Assembly: GCF_030756675.1 (NCBI RefSeq)
Contig: NZ_JAVBXD010000021.1
Span: forward strand, 16,941-80,940
Direction: 5' to 3'
DNA: 64,000 nt
From: Bacillus multifaciens
GTDB lineage: Bacteria; Bacillota; Bacilli; Bacillales; Bacillaceae_G
Shown: in pieces, positions 19,448 to 28,778 of the stretch
Layout: the number at the start of each line of letters is the position of its first letter
How positions within the stretch are numbered: the stretch's first letter is position 1
Program-made: the position numbers and the translations under genes
The notes under the pieces: generated by a model
Databases searched by the model: none
What the model saw: only the letters and a program-made list of their open reading frames with translations
What the model was told of the DNA's origin: nothing

Positions 19448-19798
19448 TTATCCTTTTGGTTTAAATAATAAAGCTCCAATAAATCCGAAGATAATTGCGG
19501 CGGATACACCGGCGCTTGTTACTTTAAACATTCCTGTTATAACGCCAATGATGCCATGTTCAGCCGCTTCTGCCATTGCACCGTGAACGAGAGCGTTCCC
19601 GAAGCTTGTAATAGGAACCGTTGCACCTGCTCCGGCAAAATCAATTAACGGTTCATACAAATTAAATCCATCTAATATGGCACCAATGACAACAAGTGTC
19701 GCCATTGTATGAGCAGGGGTGAGTTTGAAGACGTCGAACATAATTTGTCCAATGACACAAATGATGCCGCCAATTACAAAAGCCCAAAAAAAGATCAT
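19448..19798 (-). CDS. spoVAEb: Stage V sporulation protein AEb
   Basis: 116 residues, four hydrophobic helices, SpoVAE family ([35 protein letters not shown]-like). Together with SpoVAC and SpoVAD it forms the inner spore-membrane channel for dipicolinic acid. The homology to SpoVAC (20813) is visible in the shared GG(F/I)ICxIGQ and FGN(S/A) motifs. 3-base gap to spoVAD. Confidence 0.9.
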   Translation of the reverse strand: MIFFWAFVIGGIICVIGQIMFDVFKLTPAHTMATLVVIGAILDGFNLYEPLIDFAGAGATVPITSFGNALVHGAMAEAAEHGIIGVITGMFKVTSAGVSAAIIFGFIGALLFKPKG

Positions 19799-19801
19799 GT
19801 A

Positions 19802-20812
19802 TTATACACCTCCAACTTCAATGGATACGGCATGGGCGATACAAGGAATCGTTTCTTGTTGCTGGAAAGTTAGTGGGGAAAGTAAGGCTCCGGTAGCAAC
19901 TACAAGTATTTTGCGAAACTCTCCTTTTTTCATTCGGTTTAATAAATGTCCATACACAACAGTTGCTGAGCAACCAGGGCCGCTTGCTCCTGCTAAAATA
20001 GGTTGGTCGTCTCTATAAATAAGCAATCCGCAATCTTGAAATTGTTCGCTTCGTATAGATGTTCCTTGCTTACGTAGTAAGTCAAAGGCAATTTCGCGTC
20101 CTACATGACCAAGATCGCCCGTTACAATTAAGTCATAGTAGGATGCGTCGATTTGTCGTTCTCGTAAATGCGCTTCTATCGTGTCGACAGCGGCGGGAGC
20201 CATAGCGCCTCCCATATTAAACGGATCCGTTAATCCCATATCGATTACTCTTCCAATTGTTGCTGATGTGACGCAAGGGCCATCTCCTTGGTCGCTTAAT
20301 AAGGCAACACCAGCTCCTGTTACTGTCCACTGCGCAGTAGGGGGTTTTTGTCCGCCGTATTCAGTTGGATATCTGAACTGTTTTTCTACAGCAGTATTAT
20401 GGCTTGATGCTCCGGTTAATAAATATTTCGCGCCTTTTGCATTTACAATGCTTGCACCTAAAGCAAGTCCTTCCATTGAGGTGGAACAAGCGCCGAATAA
20501 TCCGAGATAGGGAGTACCGAGTGTCCGGCAAGCAAAGCTAGAAGGTGTAATTTGATTAATTAAATCTCCTGCTAGGATAAATTGAATATCGTCTTTCCGT
20601 AGTTTTGCTTTTTCAGTTGCTCTGCTGCAGGCTTCTTCGAATAAAACTCGATGTGCTTTTTCATAGGAATCTTGTCCTAGCCATAAATTGTCGTGCAATG
20701 TATCGAAATCATCAGGGATGTTGCCGTTCGCTTCAAATGGTCCGCCAATGACACCAGTTGATATAATCACGGGTTTGTTGTCAAACACCCATGTTCGGTG
20801 GCCTTGTAACAT
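19802..20812 (-). CDS. spoVAD: Stage V sporulation protein AD
   Basis: 336 residues, thiolase/ketoacyl-synthase-like fold that in B. subtilis binds dipicolinic acid. Motifs: GPFEANG near the N-terminus, GLFGACSTSMEGLALGA, and GASGPGCSATVVYGHLLN near residue 275. The ATG begins immediately after the spoVAC stop. Required (in homologues) for DPA uptake into the developing spore and release in germination. Confidence 0.93.
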   Translation of the reverse strand: MLQGHRTWVFDNKPVIISTGVIGGPFEANGNIPDDFDTLHDNLWLGQDSYEKAHRVLFEEACSRATEKAKLRKDDIQFILAGDLINQITPSSFACRTLGTPYLGLFGACSTSMEGLALGASIVNAKGAKYLLTGASSHNTAVEKQFRYPTEYGGQKPPTAQWTVTGAGVALLSDQGDGPCVTSATIGRVIDMGLTDPFNMGGAMAPAAVDTIEAHLRERQIDASYYDLIVTGDLGHVGREIAFDLLRKQGTSIRSEQFQDCGLLIYRDDQPILAGASGPGCSATVVYGHLLNRMKKGEFRKILVVATGALLSPLTFQQQETIPCIAHAVSIEVGGV

Positions 20813-21289
20813 CTAAAACCCTCCCCACTGGACTAGAATTGTTCGAATTAGTGCGATTACAAAAGCGGAAAATACACCAAATAAAATAACAGATCCGGCT
20901 AGTTTAAACATATTTCCGCCCACTCCAAGAACAAAACCTTCCGTCCGGTGCTCAATACAAGCCGATATGACAGAGTTTCCAAACCCAGTAACAGGAACAG
21001 CTGTACCTGCGCCGCCAAACTGAGCTAATCGATCGTATACACCGAAACCTGTTAAGAGCATGGAAATAAAGATCATTGTCGCTACAGTTGGATTCCCCGC
21101 AGATCGTTCCGTAAAATCGAAATAAGTAATATAAAATGTGGAGATCAGTTGACCGATTAAACAAATGAATCCACCTACAAAAAAGGCTTTTATACAATTT
21201 TTGAGAACAGGACGCTTTGGTTCACGCTGCTGTTCAAATTTTTTATATTCTTGTTGCACTGGTGATAAGTCTTTGTTTTGGCTCGACAT
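20813..21289 (-). CDS. spoVAC: Stage V sporulation protein AC
   Basis: 158 residues: hydrophilic N-terminus (to about 30), then five hydrophobic segments with the SpoVAC motifs FVGGFICLIGQ, GFGVYDRLAQFGGAGTAVPVTGFGNS and EGFVLGVGGNMFKLAGSVI. Its B. subtilis homologue is a mechanosensitive membrane protein of the DPA channel. Start ATG (MSSQNKDLSP). Transcribed with spoVAD in the forespore by sigma-G (literature; I found no convincing sigma-G promoter by eye). Confidence 0.93.
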   Translation of the reverse strand: MSSQNKDLSPVQQEYKKFEQQREPKRPVLKNCIKAFFVGGFICLIGQLISTFYITYFDFTERSAGNPTVATMIFISMLLTGFGVYDRLAQFGGAGTAVPVTGFGNSVISACIEHRTEGFVLGVGGNMFKLAGSVILFGVFSAFVIALIRTILVQWGGF

Positions 21290-21323
21290 ATGAATCCATC
21301 CTTTTCTATGTTGAAAAGTATTA

Positions 21324-21818
21324 TTAAATATCAGAATGCATTTCTTCTTTAACTACTTTTAATTGTTTTTTTATTTCTTTCTTATCTGCTTCTTTGTTTT
21401 TAATCTTCGTTTCTAACTTATCTAGTAACATGAAAATTTTTTTATCCATACTGACATAAATTTTAAAATTAGGATACGTCTTTTCTAATGTCTGTTTCAT
21501 TTCCTTTTTTAATTTCTTTAGTTGAAAGCGTTCATGGTGCTCTGGTTTCGCGGCTACGTATAGTTCGTTATTAAAATTAACCGCTTTAACATCAATTACT
21601 TCTTCCATATTAAAAATCTGATCTTTCGCTTGATTTGCTATGGATTGATCAATATTCTCCATACTGACATTTTTTAATGGTGTATCCTTTTTATTTGTTT
21701 GGTGCTCTTCTTTCTCACTTGCTTCTTTTTTTACTTTTTTATCTAGTGGACTGTTGCAGCCGCTTAGGAAACTGAAGAAGAGAAGGAATAACAAAGTAAT
21801 GATCCTAAATTTTCGCAT
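21324..21818 (-). CDS. YhcN/YlaJ-family spore lipoprotein
   Basis: 164 residues with a lipoprotein signal peptide (lipobox FLSGC, Cys 21), a charged linker, then a YhcN/YlaJ-like domain (SIANQAKDQIFNMEEVIDVKAV, two-layer alpha/beta). Such lipoproteins belong to the spore inner membrane and to spoVA2mob operons. A terminator-like hairpin separates it from the upstream DUF1657 gene. Confidence 0.85.
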   Translation of the reverse strand: MRKFRIITLLFLLFFSFLSGCNSPLDKKVKKEASEKEEHQTNKKDTPLKNVSMENIDQSIANQAKDQIFNMEEVIDVKAVNFNNELYVAAKPEHHERFQLKKLKKEMKQTLEKTYPNFKIYVSMDKKIFMLLDKLETKIKNKEADKKEIKKQLKVVKEEMHSDI

Positions 21819-21857
21819 TGTATCATTCCGTTTCTATCGCTCTATGTAATTTGAGGT

Positions 21858-21889
21858 GAAAAAAGGATGATATTGTATCACCCTTTTTC
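21858..21889 (-). terminator. Terminator inside the spoVA2-type operon
   Basis: On the minus strand AAAAAGGGTGATA caa TATCATCCTTTTTTC: a stem with one mismatch and a T-run, between the first DUF1657 gene and the lipoprotein. It may attenuate or separate the first gene from the rest. Confidence 0.75.
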
Positions 21890-21931
21890 TGGTTCAGCAT
21901 AAAGTGGGTATTATTTTGTTTAAAAAGCCCT

Positions 21932-22138
21932 TTACTGCTGTGTATATTGAGGTTCTTCTTGTTGAACCTCTTGAACGCGCGGAGTTAAAGAATCAATAAT
22001 GGATTGCGTTTGTTGTGCTGCGCTTTGGAATAATTGCTTCGCTTGTTGGTTATCGGTATCAAGAGCAAATCCTTCTAAGCTTGCTTGTGCACTTTTTAAT
22101 CCTGAAACAGTTTGTTTAAGTTTCGTAATTACAGTCAT
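21932..22138 (-). CDS. DUF1657 protein (first copy)
   Basis: 68 residues, MTVITKLKQTVSGLKSAQASLEGF..., helical, ending EEPQYTQQ; paralogue of 19230-19436. Start ATG behind AGAGGAGGAATTACG. First gene of the spoVA2mob-like cluster, followed by its own terminator, so it may be expressed at a different level from the downstream genes. Function unknown. Confidence 0.85.
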   Translation of the reverse strand: MTVITKLKQTVSGLKSAQASLEGFALDTDNQQAKQLFQSAAQQTQSIIDSLTPRVQEVQQEEPQYTQQ

Positions 22139-22466
22139 AACGTAATTCCTCCTCTAGTTGAATTGAATTTCAATCATTAGAATTTGTGAATGTGTGTGGA
22201 AATATAATTACCAATTTTAGGTTCCTTTCGAGATTTATAAATTTTTATCTCTATATAATTTGAGAACATAATGCTTTTTGATGACAAATTATAATATCAG
22301 TAGTTATATTTACTTAAGAATAACGATTATGCATGAATTTGTAGGCTATTGATTGAGGGTATCTTTCGGAAGTACATATTTTATATTTCGTTGTTCAAAA
22401 TATTATGTATCAATTCAAATTAGGAGAGTAAAAATTAGTAAATAGCGATTAAAAGGAGAAAGAGTC

Positions 22467-24380
22467 ATGGATCATCACACTTTAGTTAGATGGTTGGAAG
22501 CAGTGTTAATTATAGTTGCATTAATTGCAATTTGGTTTTCTGCAAGTAATTTCAGTAGTGTGAAGCGTTTTTTAATTGGTCGTCCGATGCGAACGTCAGA
22601 GCTTCATGCGCACCATAACAAATTATTTTGGTTAATTGCGCTGCCTATTCTGTCAGCGGATTTGTATTCATCTGTTGCATATGGACCTGAATCAGGAATG
22701 ACAGAGCTGGCAGGACTTGGTCCTGATGCGAAATGGTTGATTATGCCGATTACCATTTCGACTATCGTTCTCTTGGCAATTTTGATTGTGTCGTATATTA
22801 TGGGGATTTTGGCATATCCAAACGGCGGGGGAGCGTATGCTATTGCGAAAGATAACTTCAAGCAGCGCTGGGTTTCTCTTGTTGCCTCTAGTTCTTTGCT
22901 TGTTGATTATGTATTGACCGTAGCGGTATCCGTATCTGCAGCGATAGAAGCGATTTCTTCTGCGTATCCTGTAGTCGCTCCATATGAAACGATTTTGGCG
23001 ATTTTATGCGTCGTTCTTTTAGTACTTATAAACTTGCGCGGGGTAGCAGAGTCAGCTCGCGTATTTGCTTGGCCGACATTTGGTTTTATGATTTGTATGT
23101 TAACTTTAATTTTCACAGGATTTTTTGATGAACTTCGTCACGGGTTTGTTCAACCGAGTACACCGAGCTTTGGAACAGTTCCAGAAGGTTTAACAACTTT
23201 ATTAATTTTGAAGGCGTTCAGTTCAGCTTGTTCAGCACTTACAGGAATTGAGACAATTTCAAATGCAGTTCCTATTTTTAGGGAACCGCAGCAAAAAAAT
23301 GCAATTAGAACGTATATTGCTTTAGGTACGATTACAGCTGTGACACTTTTAGGGTTTTCGTATCATCTGTATGTGAAAGGAGTTACGCCAGATCCGCACA
23401 ACACGATGTTGTCGCAGTTGACTGGTATGTATTTTGGACATGGAATTTTATATCAAGTAATTATATGGTTTACGTTTATTGTGTTAATTTTAGCGGCAAA
23501 CTCCACATTTACAGGATTTTCTCAGCTTGCTGCGATTGTAGCGGCAGACGGATATTTACCTCGAAGTTTAACAAATCGCGGAGACCGTTTAGGATATTCA
23601 AATGGAATTATTGCGCTAGCATCGTTGGCATGTATTTTGATTATATCGTTTCATGCCCATACGAATGCATTAATTCCACTATACGCAATCGGTGTTTTTC
23701 TTTCGTTTACAGTAGCGCAAATTGGTTTAATGCGCCGCTGGAAACGAGTAAAAGGATCGCATTGGAAAATCAAGTTTACGATTAATACAGTTGGTGCTGT
23801 AATTACATCAATTGTTGCCGTTATTTTTGCTGTTACAAAGTTTACAGGCGGTGCTTGGGTGGTATTAGTTGTCTTACCTATTATTATTTTCATCTCAATG
23901 TCCATTCACAAACATTATGAAGATGTAGCAAAAGAATTGCGCATCGATATGCAAACGGTACGTCCAGAAGCAAGCGATGTAGTTACGCTCGTTTTAGTGT
24001 CAGGCGTTCATCGTGTTGTGAACAACACGATATCCTTTGCGAAAAGTGTAGATGTTGATCCGATTGCTGTATACGTTGGTTTCGATGATGCATCTATAAA
24101 TAAAATGGAGAAAAAATGGAAAGACTGGGGAACTCCTTGTAGACTGGTCGTTCTACGCAGTAAATATCGTTCTATTCTTGAACCGCTGAATCGTCTTATT
24201 AAAACAATAGAGGCGAAACAAAAAAATGGGGGACATATTCATATTATTATTCCGCAGTTTATTCCGCACAAATGGTGGCATCATGCATTGCATAACCAAA
24301 GTGCACTTCTGTTACGCATGTGGTTTATGCGTAATAAAGATATCGTCATTACAACGGTTCCGTATCATTTGCATAAATAA
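22467..24380 (+). CDS. KimA-like APC-superfamily potassium transporter
   Basis: 637 residues: one extra N-terminal helix (about 8-27), a 12-helix APC core (about 50-475; LSADLYSSVAYGPE, YPNGGGAYAIAKDNF, LKAFSSACSALTGIETISNAVP) and a cytosolic universal-stress-like C-terminal domain (about 500-637; VSGVHRVVNNTISFAKSV, FIPHKWWHHALHNQSALLLR). These motifs match B. subtilis KimA (YdaO), a high-affinity K+ importer controlled by c-di-AMP. Unlike kimA, no ydaO-type riboswitch is visible upstream. ATG start behind AAAAGGAG. Confidence 0.82.
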   Translation: MDHHTLVRWLEAVLIIVALIAIWFSASNFSSVKRFLIGRPMRTSELHAHHNKLFWLIALPILSADLYSSVAYGPESGMTELAGLGPDAKWLIMPITISTIVLLAILIVSYIMGILAYPNGGGAYAIAKDNFKQRWVSLVASSSLLVDYVLTVAVSVSAAIEAISSAYPVVAPYETILAILCVVLLVLINLRGVAESARVFAWPTFGFMICMLTLIFTGFFDELRHGFVQPSTPSFGTVPEGLTTLLILKAFSSACSALTGIETISNAVPIFREPQQKNAIRTYIALGTITAVTLLGFSYHLYVKGVTPDPHNTMLSQLTGMYFGHGILYQVIIWFTFIVLILAANSTFTGFSQLAAIVAADGYLPRSLTNRGDRLGYSNGIIALASLACILIISFHAHTNALIPLYAIGVFLSFTVAQIGLMRRWKRVKGSHWKIKFTINTVGAVITSIVAVIFAVTKFTGGAWVVLVVLPIIIFISMSIHKHYEDVAKELRIDMQTVRPEASDVVTLVLVSGVHRVVNNTISFAKSVDVDPIAVYVGFDDASINKMEKKWKDWGTPCRLVVLRSKYRSILEPLNRLIKTIEAKQKNGGHIHIIIPQFIPHKWWHHALHNQSALLLRMWFMRNKDIVITTVPYHLHK

Positions 24381-24398
24381 TATCGTTTCATTATTGGC

Positions 24399-24424
24399 GG
24401 CCTACATCGTTACGCGATGTGGCC
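24399..24424 (+). terminator. Hairpin downstream of the KimA-like gene
   Basis: GGCCTACATCG ttacg CGATGTGGCC with one bulge; only a weak T-stretch (GTTATT) follows. Probable terminator or 3' stability element. Confidence 0.5.
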
Positions 24425-24534
24425 GTTATTCAATAATTGCGACATAAGAAGTAATTGCTTCCAAAACGAAGATATCGTATAATAAACAGTGCACGATAGG
24501 ATAAAGAGAAGTTCTTTTGCAGTAGAATGATAAT

Positions 24535-24610
24535 GCGCCCATAGCTCAGTCGGATAGAGCGGTGGTTTCCGGTACCACGTCTGCCGGGGGTTCGAATCCC
24601 TCTGGGCGCG
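24535..24610 (+). tRNA. tRNA-Arg (anticodon CCG)
   Basis: Acceptor GCGCCCA/TGGGCGC with discriminator G, D arm GCTC...GAGC, anticodon stem GTGGT/ACCAC with loop TTCCGGT (anticodon CCG, reads CGG), and T arm GGGGG TTCGAAT CCCTC. CCA is not encoded. The extra loop counts as 7 nt, slightly long. Followed by a terminator. Confidence 0.93.
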
Positions 24611-24614
24611 TCGA

Positions 24615-24652
24615 AAAGTCCTAACTTACATTTGTAGGTTAGGGCTTTTTTT
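24615..24652 (+). terminator. Terminator of the tRNA-Arg gene
   Basis: AGTCCTAACTTAC attt GTAGGTTAGGGCTTTTTTT, a stem of about 13 bp containing G-T pairs, then a T-run. Confidence 0.9.
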
Positions 24653-24895
24653 ATTTGTAGTAATAGTATGTAAGTGAAATTTATGTTATTATATCTAAAA
24701 TTAGTAGTTGCTATTAGTATTTGGTGTTTATTTTTGAGAATGTGGAGTTGTTTTCTTTCAATATTATTCATTTTTCGGTTGTAAGATGCAAATTTCATTA
24801 ATACATATAAGTTAACAATATTTTGGAATGGGTATCTGTGCAGGATTCTCCTTTTTATAAACTTATTGTACAATAGAAGTGAGGGGGAGATTAGG

Positions 24896-26191
24896 TTGAA
24901 AGCAAGTCTTTTACAAGAACAAAGTTTACGTTTGGCAATGACGCAAGAGTTAAGACAAGCGATTACAATGCTCCAGTACAATGTGCAGGAATTAACGGAG
25001 TTTTTGTATGAGCAATCGCTGGAAAATCCCCTTATCGAGCTAAATGGCTTTGACAGGGAAAAGAAAAAGAGTAAAACAACGAGTAAACAAACTGAGAATC
25101 AAATGGAAATCTACAGTGTGGATTCCACAACGATTCAACAGCATTTAGTAAACCAATTACAGTATTATAAAATAGATGAAGAGCAAAGGAAAATTGCTTC
25201 ATTTATCATTTTAAATGTGGATGAGAACGGGTATTTACAAGAAACGAATGAAGAATTAGCGTCGTTATTATCGGTATGTATAGAAAAAGTAAATAGCTGC
25301 ATGGAGCTTGTTCAATCATTAGAGCCAGCAGGGGTAGGAGCGAGAAATATTCAAGAATGTCTATCCATCCAATTAAAGCGCTTACAAAAAAGAAACGCTT
25401 TAGCAGAAATGATTGTAGATGAGTATTTTGCATATTTCGTAAAGAAAGATTGGCGCAAGTTAGCAAATGTATTGAAGTGTAGTACGGAAGAATTACAGGA
25501 AGCTGTTCATGTGATTACATCGCTGCAGCCGAAACCAGGTTTGGCGTTTTCTTCGGAAAAGCCGCTGTACATTGTTCCAGATATGGCGGTGAAAAAAGAA
25601 GGAAATCGCTTGGTGATTCAGATGAATGAACGTAATATGCCGAGAATTGAAATCCATTCAGAATATAGTGAGCTGCTTCATAATAGTGAAAGTGACGTCG
25701 CTTCTTATGTTTCGGAAAAATATCAGCATGTCCAATGGATTATGCGTAGTTTAAAACAAAGAAAGCAAACGCTTTTAAATGTAATGGAAGTAATTATTGA
25801 AAAGCAGCGCGACTTTTTTATGAATGGTCCACAATATTTAAAGCCGCTTGCGTTAAAAGAGGTAGCGGAAATATTAGGTGTCCATGAGTCAACGATTAGC
25901 CGAGCAACGCGCAATAAATATGTGCAAACACCGTATGGTTTATTTGAAATGAAGTCATTCTTTAGTAACGCGGTAGCAACAACAGAAGACGCAGCCATTT
26001 CAACGAAGAGGGTGAAGCAGCTTATCGGGGAGTTTGTAGAGAAAGAAAATAAGAAAAAACCACTTTCAGATCAAAAGATTTCAAAAATGTTAGAAGAAGA
26101 ACACGAAATTGTTGTTTCACGCAGAACAGTAGCGAAATATCGCGAACAGTTAAATATCCCAGCTTCTTCTCTGCGAAAAACAATTGTATAG
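24896..26191 (+). CDS. rpoN: RNA polymerase sigma-54 factor
   Basis: 431 residues from the TTG at 24896 (8 bases after GAGGGGG); an earlier TTG at 24866 overlaps a TACAAT -10-like element and is rejected. Region I is Gln/Leu-rich (LRLAMTQELRQAITMLQ), followed by the core-binding domain, the HTH (LKEVAEILGVHESTISRATR) and the RpoN box SRRTVAKYRE. Sigma-54 needs enhancer-binding activators; in bacilli it serves levanase, acetoin and amino-acid catabolism genes. B. subtilis sigL has the same neighbourhood (before cggR-gapA). Confidence 0.95.
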   Translation: MKASLLQEQSLRLAMTQELRQAITMLQYNVQELTEFLYEQSLENPLIELNGFDREKKKSKTTSKQTENQMEIYSVDSTTIQQHLVNQLQYYKIDEEQRKIASFIILNVDENGYLQETNEELASLLSVCIEKVNSCMELVQSLEPAGVGARNIQECLSIQLKRLQKRNALAEMIVDEYFAYFVKKDWRKLANVLKCSTEELQEAVHVITSLQPKPGLAFSSEKPLYIVPDMAVKKEGNRLVIQMNERNMPRIEIHSEYSELLHNSESDVASYVSEKYQHVQWIMRSLKQRKQTLLNVMEVIIEKQRDFFMNGPQYLKPLALKEVAEILGVHESTISRATRNKYVQTPYGLFEMKSFFSNAVATTEDAAISTKRVKQLIGEFVEKENKKKPLSDQKISKMLEEEHEIVVSRRTVAKYREQLNIPASSLRKTIV

Positions 26192-26200
26192 GTGATGGAT

Positions 26201-26449
26201 ATGGAGGTTATTCTATACACAAAAGAAGAATGTGGTCTTTGTCAAAAGGCGAAAAAACTTCTGCAAGAACTGCAAGATGAATACGTATTTGATTTGAAGG
26301 AAATAAATATTTATGAGGATGAACAGCTGTTAGAGAAGTACCATCTTATGATTCCCGTCGTTGAAATCGAAGGGGAAGAGGTGGAATATGGAATTATTCA
26401 CAAAGGTGTCATAATAAACAGCATAATTCGTACGATAAGAGTTGAATAA
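26201..26449 (+). CDS. Glutaredoxin-like thioredoxin-fold protein
   Basis: 82 residues with an N-terminal redox motif CGLC (LYTKEECGLCQKAKKLL) and a cis-proline MIPVVEIEG loop, typical of the glutaredoxin/DUF836 group. Start ATG 26201 chosen because AGGTGAT lies 5-6 bases upstream; GTG 26192 and ATG 26195 are alternatives. Downstream of rpoN with almost no gap and upstream of the cggR terminator/operator region. Partner unknown. Confidence 0.8.
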   Translation: MEVILYTKEECGLCQKAKKLLQELQDEYVFDLKEINIYEDEQLLEKYHLMIPVVEIEGEEVEYGIIHKGVIINSIIRTIRVE

Positions 26450-26459
26450 CTTTTGATCT

Positions 26460-26498
26460 CCTGTTACAATAATAAATGTAGCAGGGATTATTTTTTTA
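26460..26498 (+). terminator. Terminator between the glutaredoxin-like gene and cggR
   Basis: CCTGTTACA ataataaa TGTAGCAGG then GATTATTTTTTT; 9-bp stem with one mismatch and a T-run. Confidence 0.85.
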
Positions 26499-26505
26499 CT
26501 CCATG

Positions 26506-26541
26506 TGGGACACAATATGTCACTACGGGACATATAATGAC
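26506..26541 (+). promoter_or_regulatory. CggR operator of the glycolytic operon
   Basis: The sequence TGGGAC-N6-TGTC-N4-CGGGAC-N6-TGAC matches the established CggR target CGGGAC-N6-TGTC-N4-CGGGAC-N6-TGTC with two substitutions and exact spacing. It ends 38 bases before the cggR start. CggR is released by fructose-1,6-bisphosphate (literature). Confidence 0.93.
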
Positions 26542-26579
26542 CATATAGAGAATGAACCAATGTAGTGAGGAGATATAAT

Positions 26580-27605
26580 ATGATGCGCTCATGGATTCAG
26601 TACACAAAAAAATTATTACCTGATCTGCTACCTGTTATGCAAAAGAGAATGCAAATTCTTCAGTACATCCGGTTAACACAACCTATTGGTAGAAGAAATT
26701 TATCTGCAAGTCTTGGTATGACAGAACGAGTATTACGAAGTGAAGTACAAGTTTTGAAAGATGAGAACTTGATTCACGTCGCCTCTTCTGGAATGACATT
26801 AACAGAAGAAGGAACAGCTGTTGTTCTTGCTTTGGAAGACTTTATGAAAGAAATTTCTGGTTTGAAGGTTTTGGAAAAGCAGCTTAAGGAAACATTAGAC
26901 TTGGATGAAGTTTTCGTTGTCCCTGGTGATAGTGATGAATCACCTTGGGTCAAGCTGGAGATGGGCCGCGCTTGTGCCTCTTGTATAAAAGATCGTCTAA
27001 CAGCGAATAATATCGTTGCTGTGACTGGAGGAACCACGATAGCTGCCGTAGCTGATATGATGCAAATTGATTGCAGGGATCTACATATGTTATTTGTCCC
27101 AGCACGCGGTGGAATAGGAGAAAGAGTGGAGCTAGAAGCAAACACGATTTGTGCAAAAATGGCGCAAAATACGATGAGTAATTATCGCTTATTGTACGTT
27201 CCTGACCACGTAAGCAGCGAAGCATACGCATCCATTGTGACAGAACCTTCTGTGAAAGAAATTCTTGAGTTGATTCGATCTTCCAATATTGTCATTCACG
27301 GAATCGGTGATGCCTTAACAATGGCGCGTAGAAGAAGTACTTTAGAAGCAGATTGGATGAAAATTAAAGAGAACAAAGCGGTCGGTGAAGCCTTTGGATA
27401 CTACTTCAACGAACAAGGTGAAGTCGTTCATAAAGTGCAGACAGTAGGCATGCAGCTTGAAGATTTACAAAATGTATCTCATGTCGTGTCAGTTGCTGGA
27501 GGTTCATCAAAAGCAAAAGCAATTCAAGCAGTAATTAAGCAAGGGCACACTTCGTTACTAATTACAGACGAAGGTGCAGCAAAAGAGTTAGTAAAGGGTA
27601 AATAA
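26580..27605 (+). CDS. cggR: Central glycolytic genes regulator CggR
   Basis: 341 residues, SorC/DeoR-type repressor: N-terminal winged helix (RRNLSASLGMTERVLRSEV, about residues 40-60) and C-terminal sugar-phosphate-binding domain (VAVTGGTTIAAVADMM; GIGDALTMARRR). Start ATG 26580 (tandem ATGATG) behind GTGAGGAG; the frame start at 26565 is inside that ribosome site. Represses its own operon through the operator at 26506. First gene of cggR-gap-pgk-tpiA-gpmI-eno. Confidence 0.95.
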   Translation: MMRSWIQYTKKLLPDLLPVMQKRMQILQYIRLTQPIGRRNLSASLGMTERVLRSEVQVLKDENLIHVASSGMTLTEEGTAVVLALEDFMKEISGLKVLEKQLKETLDLDEVFVVPGDSDESPWVKLEMGRACASCIKDRLTANNIVAVTGGTTIAAVADMMQIDCRDLHMLFVPARGGIGERVELEANTICAKMAQNTMSNYRLLYVPDHVSSEAYASIVTEPSVKEILELIRSSNIVIHGIGDALTMARRRSTLEADWMKIKENKAVGEAFGYYFNEQGEVVHKVQTVGMQLEDLQNVSHVVSVAGGSSKAKAIQAVIKQGHTSLLITDEGAAKELVKGK

Positions 27606-27612
27606 CCCTTAA

Positions 27613-28644
<1,032 letters not shown>

Positions 28645-28676
28645 TTCTTAAGTTTATCAGTTATTAATGACAAAAC

Positions 28677-28716
28677 GAGGGAGAGGGTTTGTTCCCTCTC
28701 TCTTCTTTCGTTTTAT
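28677..28716 (+). terminator. Terminator or attenuator after gap
   Basis: GAGGGAGAGGG tttgt TCCCTCTCTC then TTCTTTCGTTTT. It separates gap from pgk and may limit read-through from cggR-gap into the downstream glycolytic genes. Confidence 0.8.
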
Positions 28717-28778
28717 AAGCAAATGTGATAAGCTTTTGAATGGGTTTTGTCAATCCTAACTAGTCGGAGGGAAATCCA

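Noticed and set aside
22139-22466. c-di-AMP riboswitch or sigma-G promoter in the divergent spoVA/KimA-like region
   Set aside because: No conserved ydaO motif elements and no clear sigma-G -35/-10 pair could be found by eye.
24535-24610. tRNA-Arg as an integration site
   Set aside because: No direct repeat of the tRNA 3' end, no integrase, and core genes on both sides.
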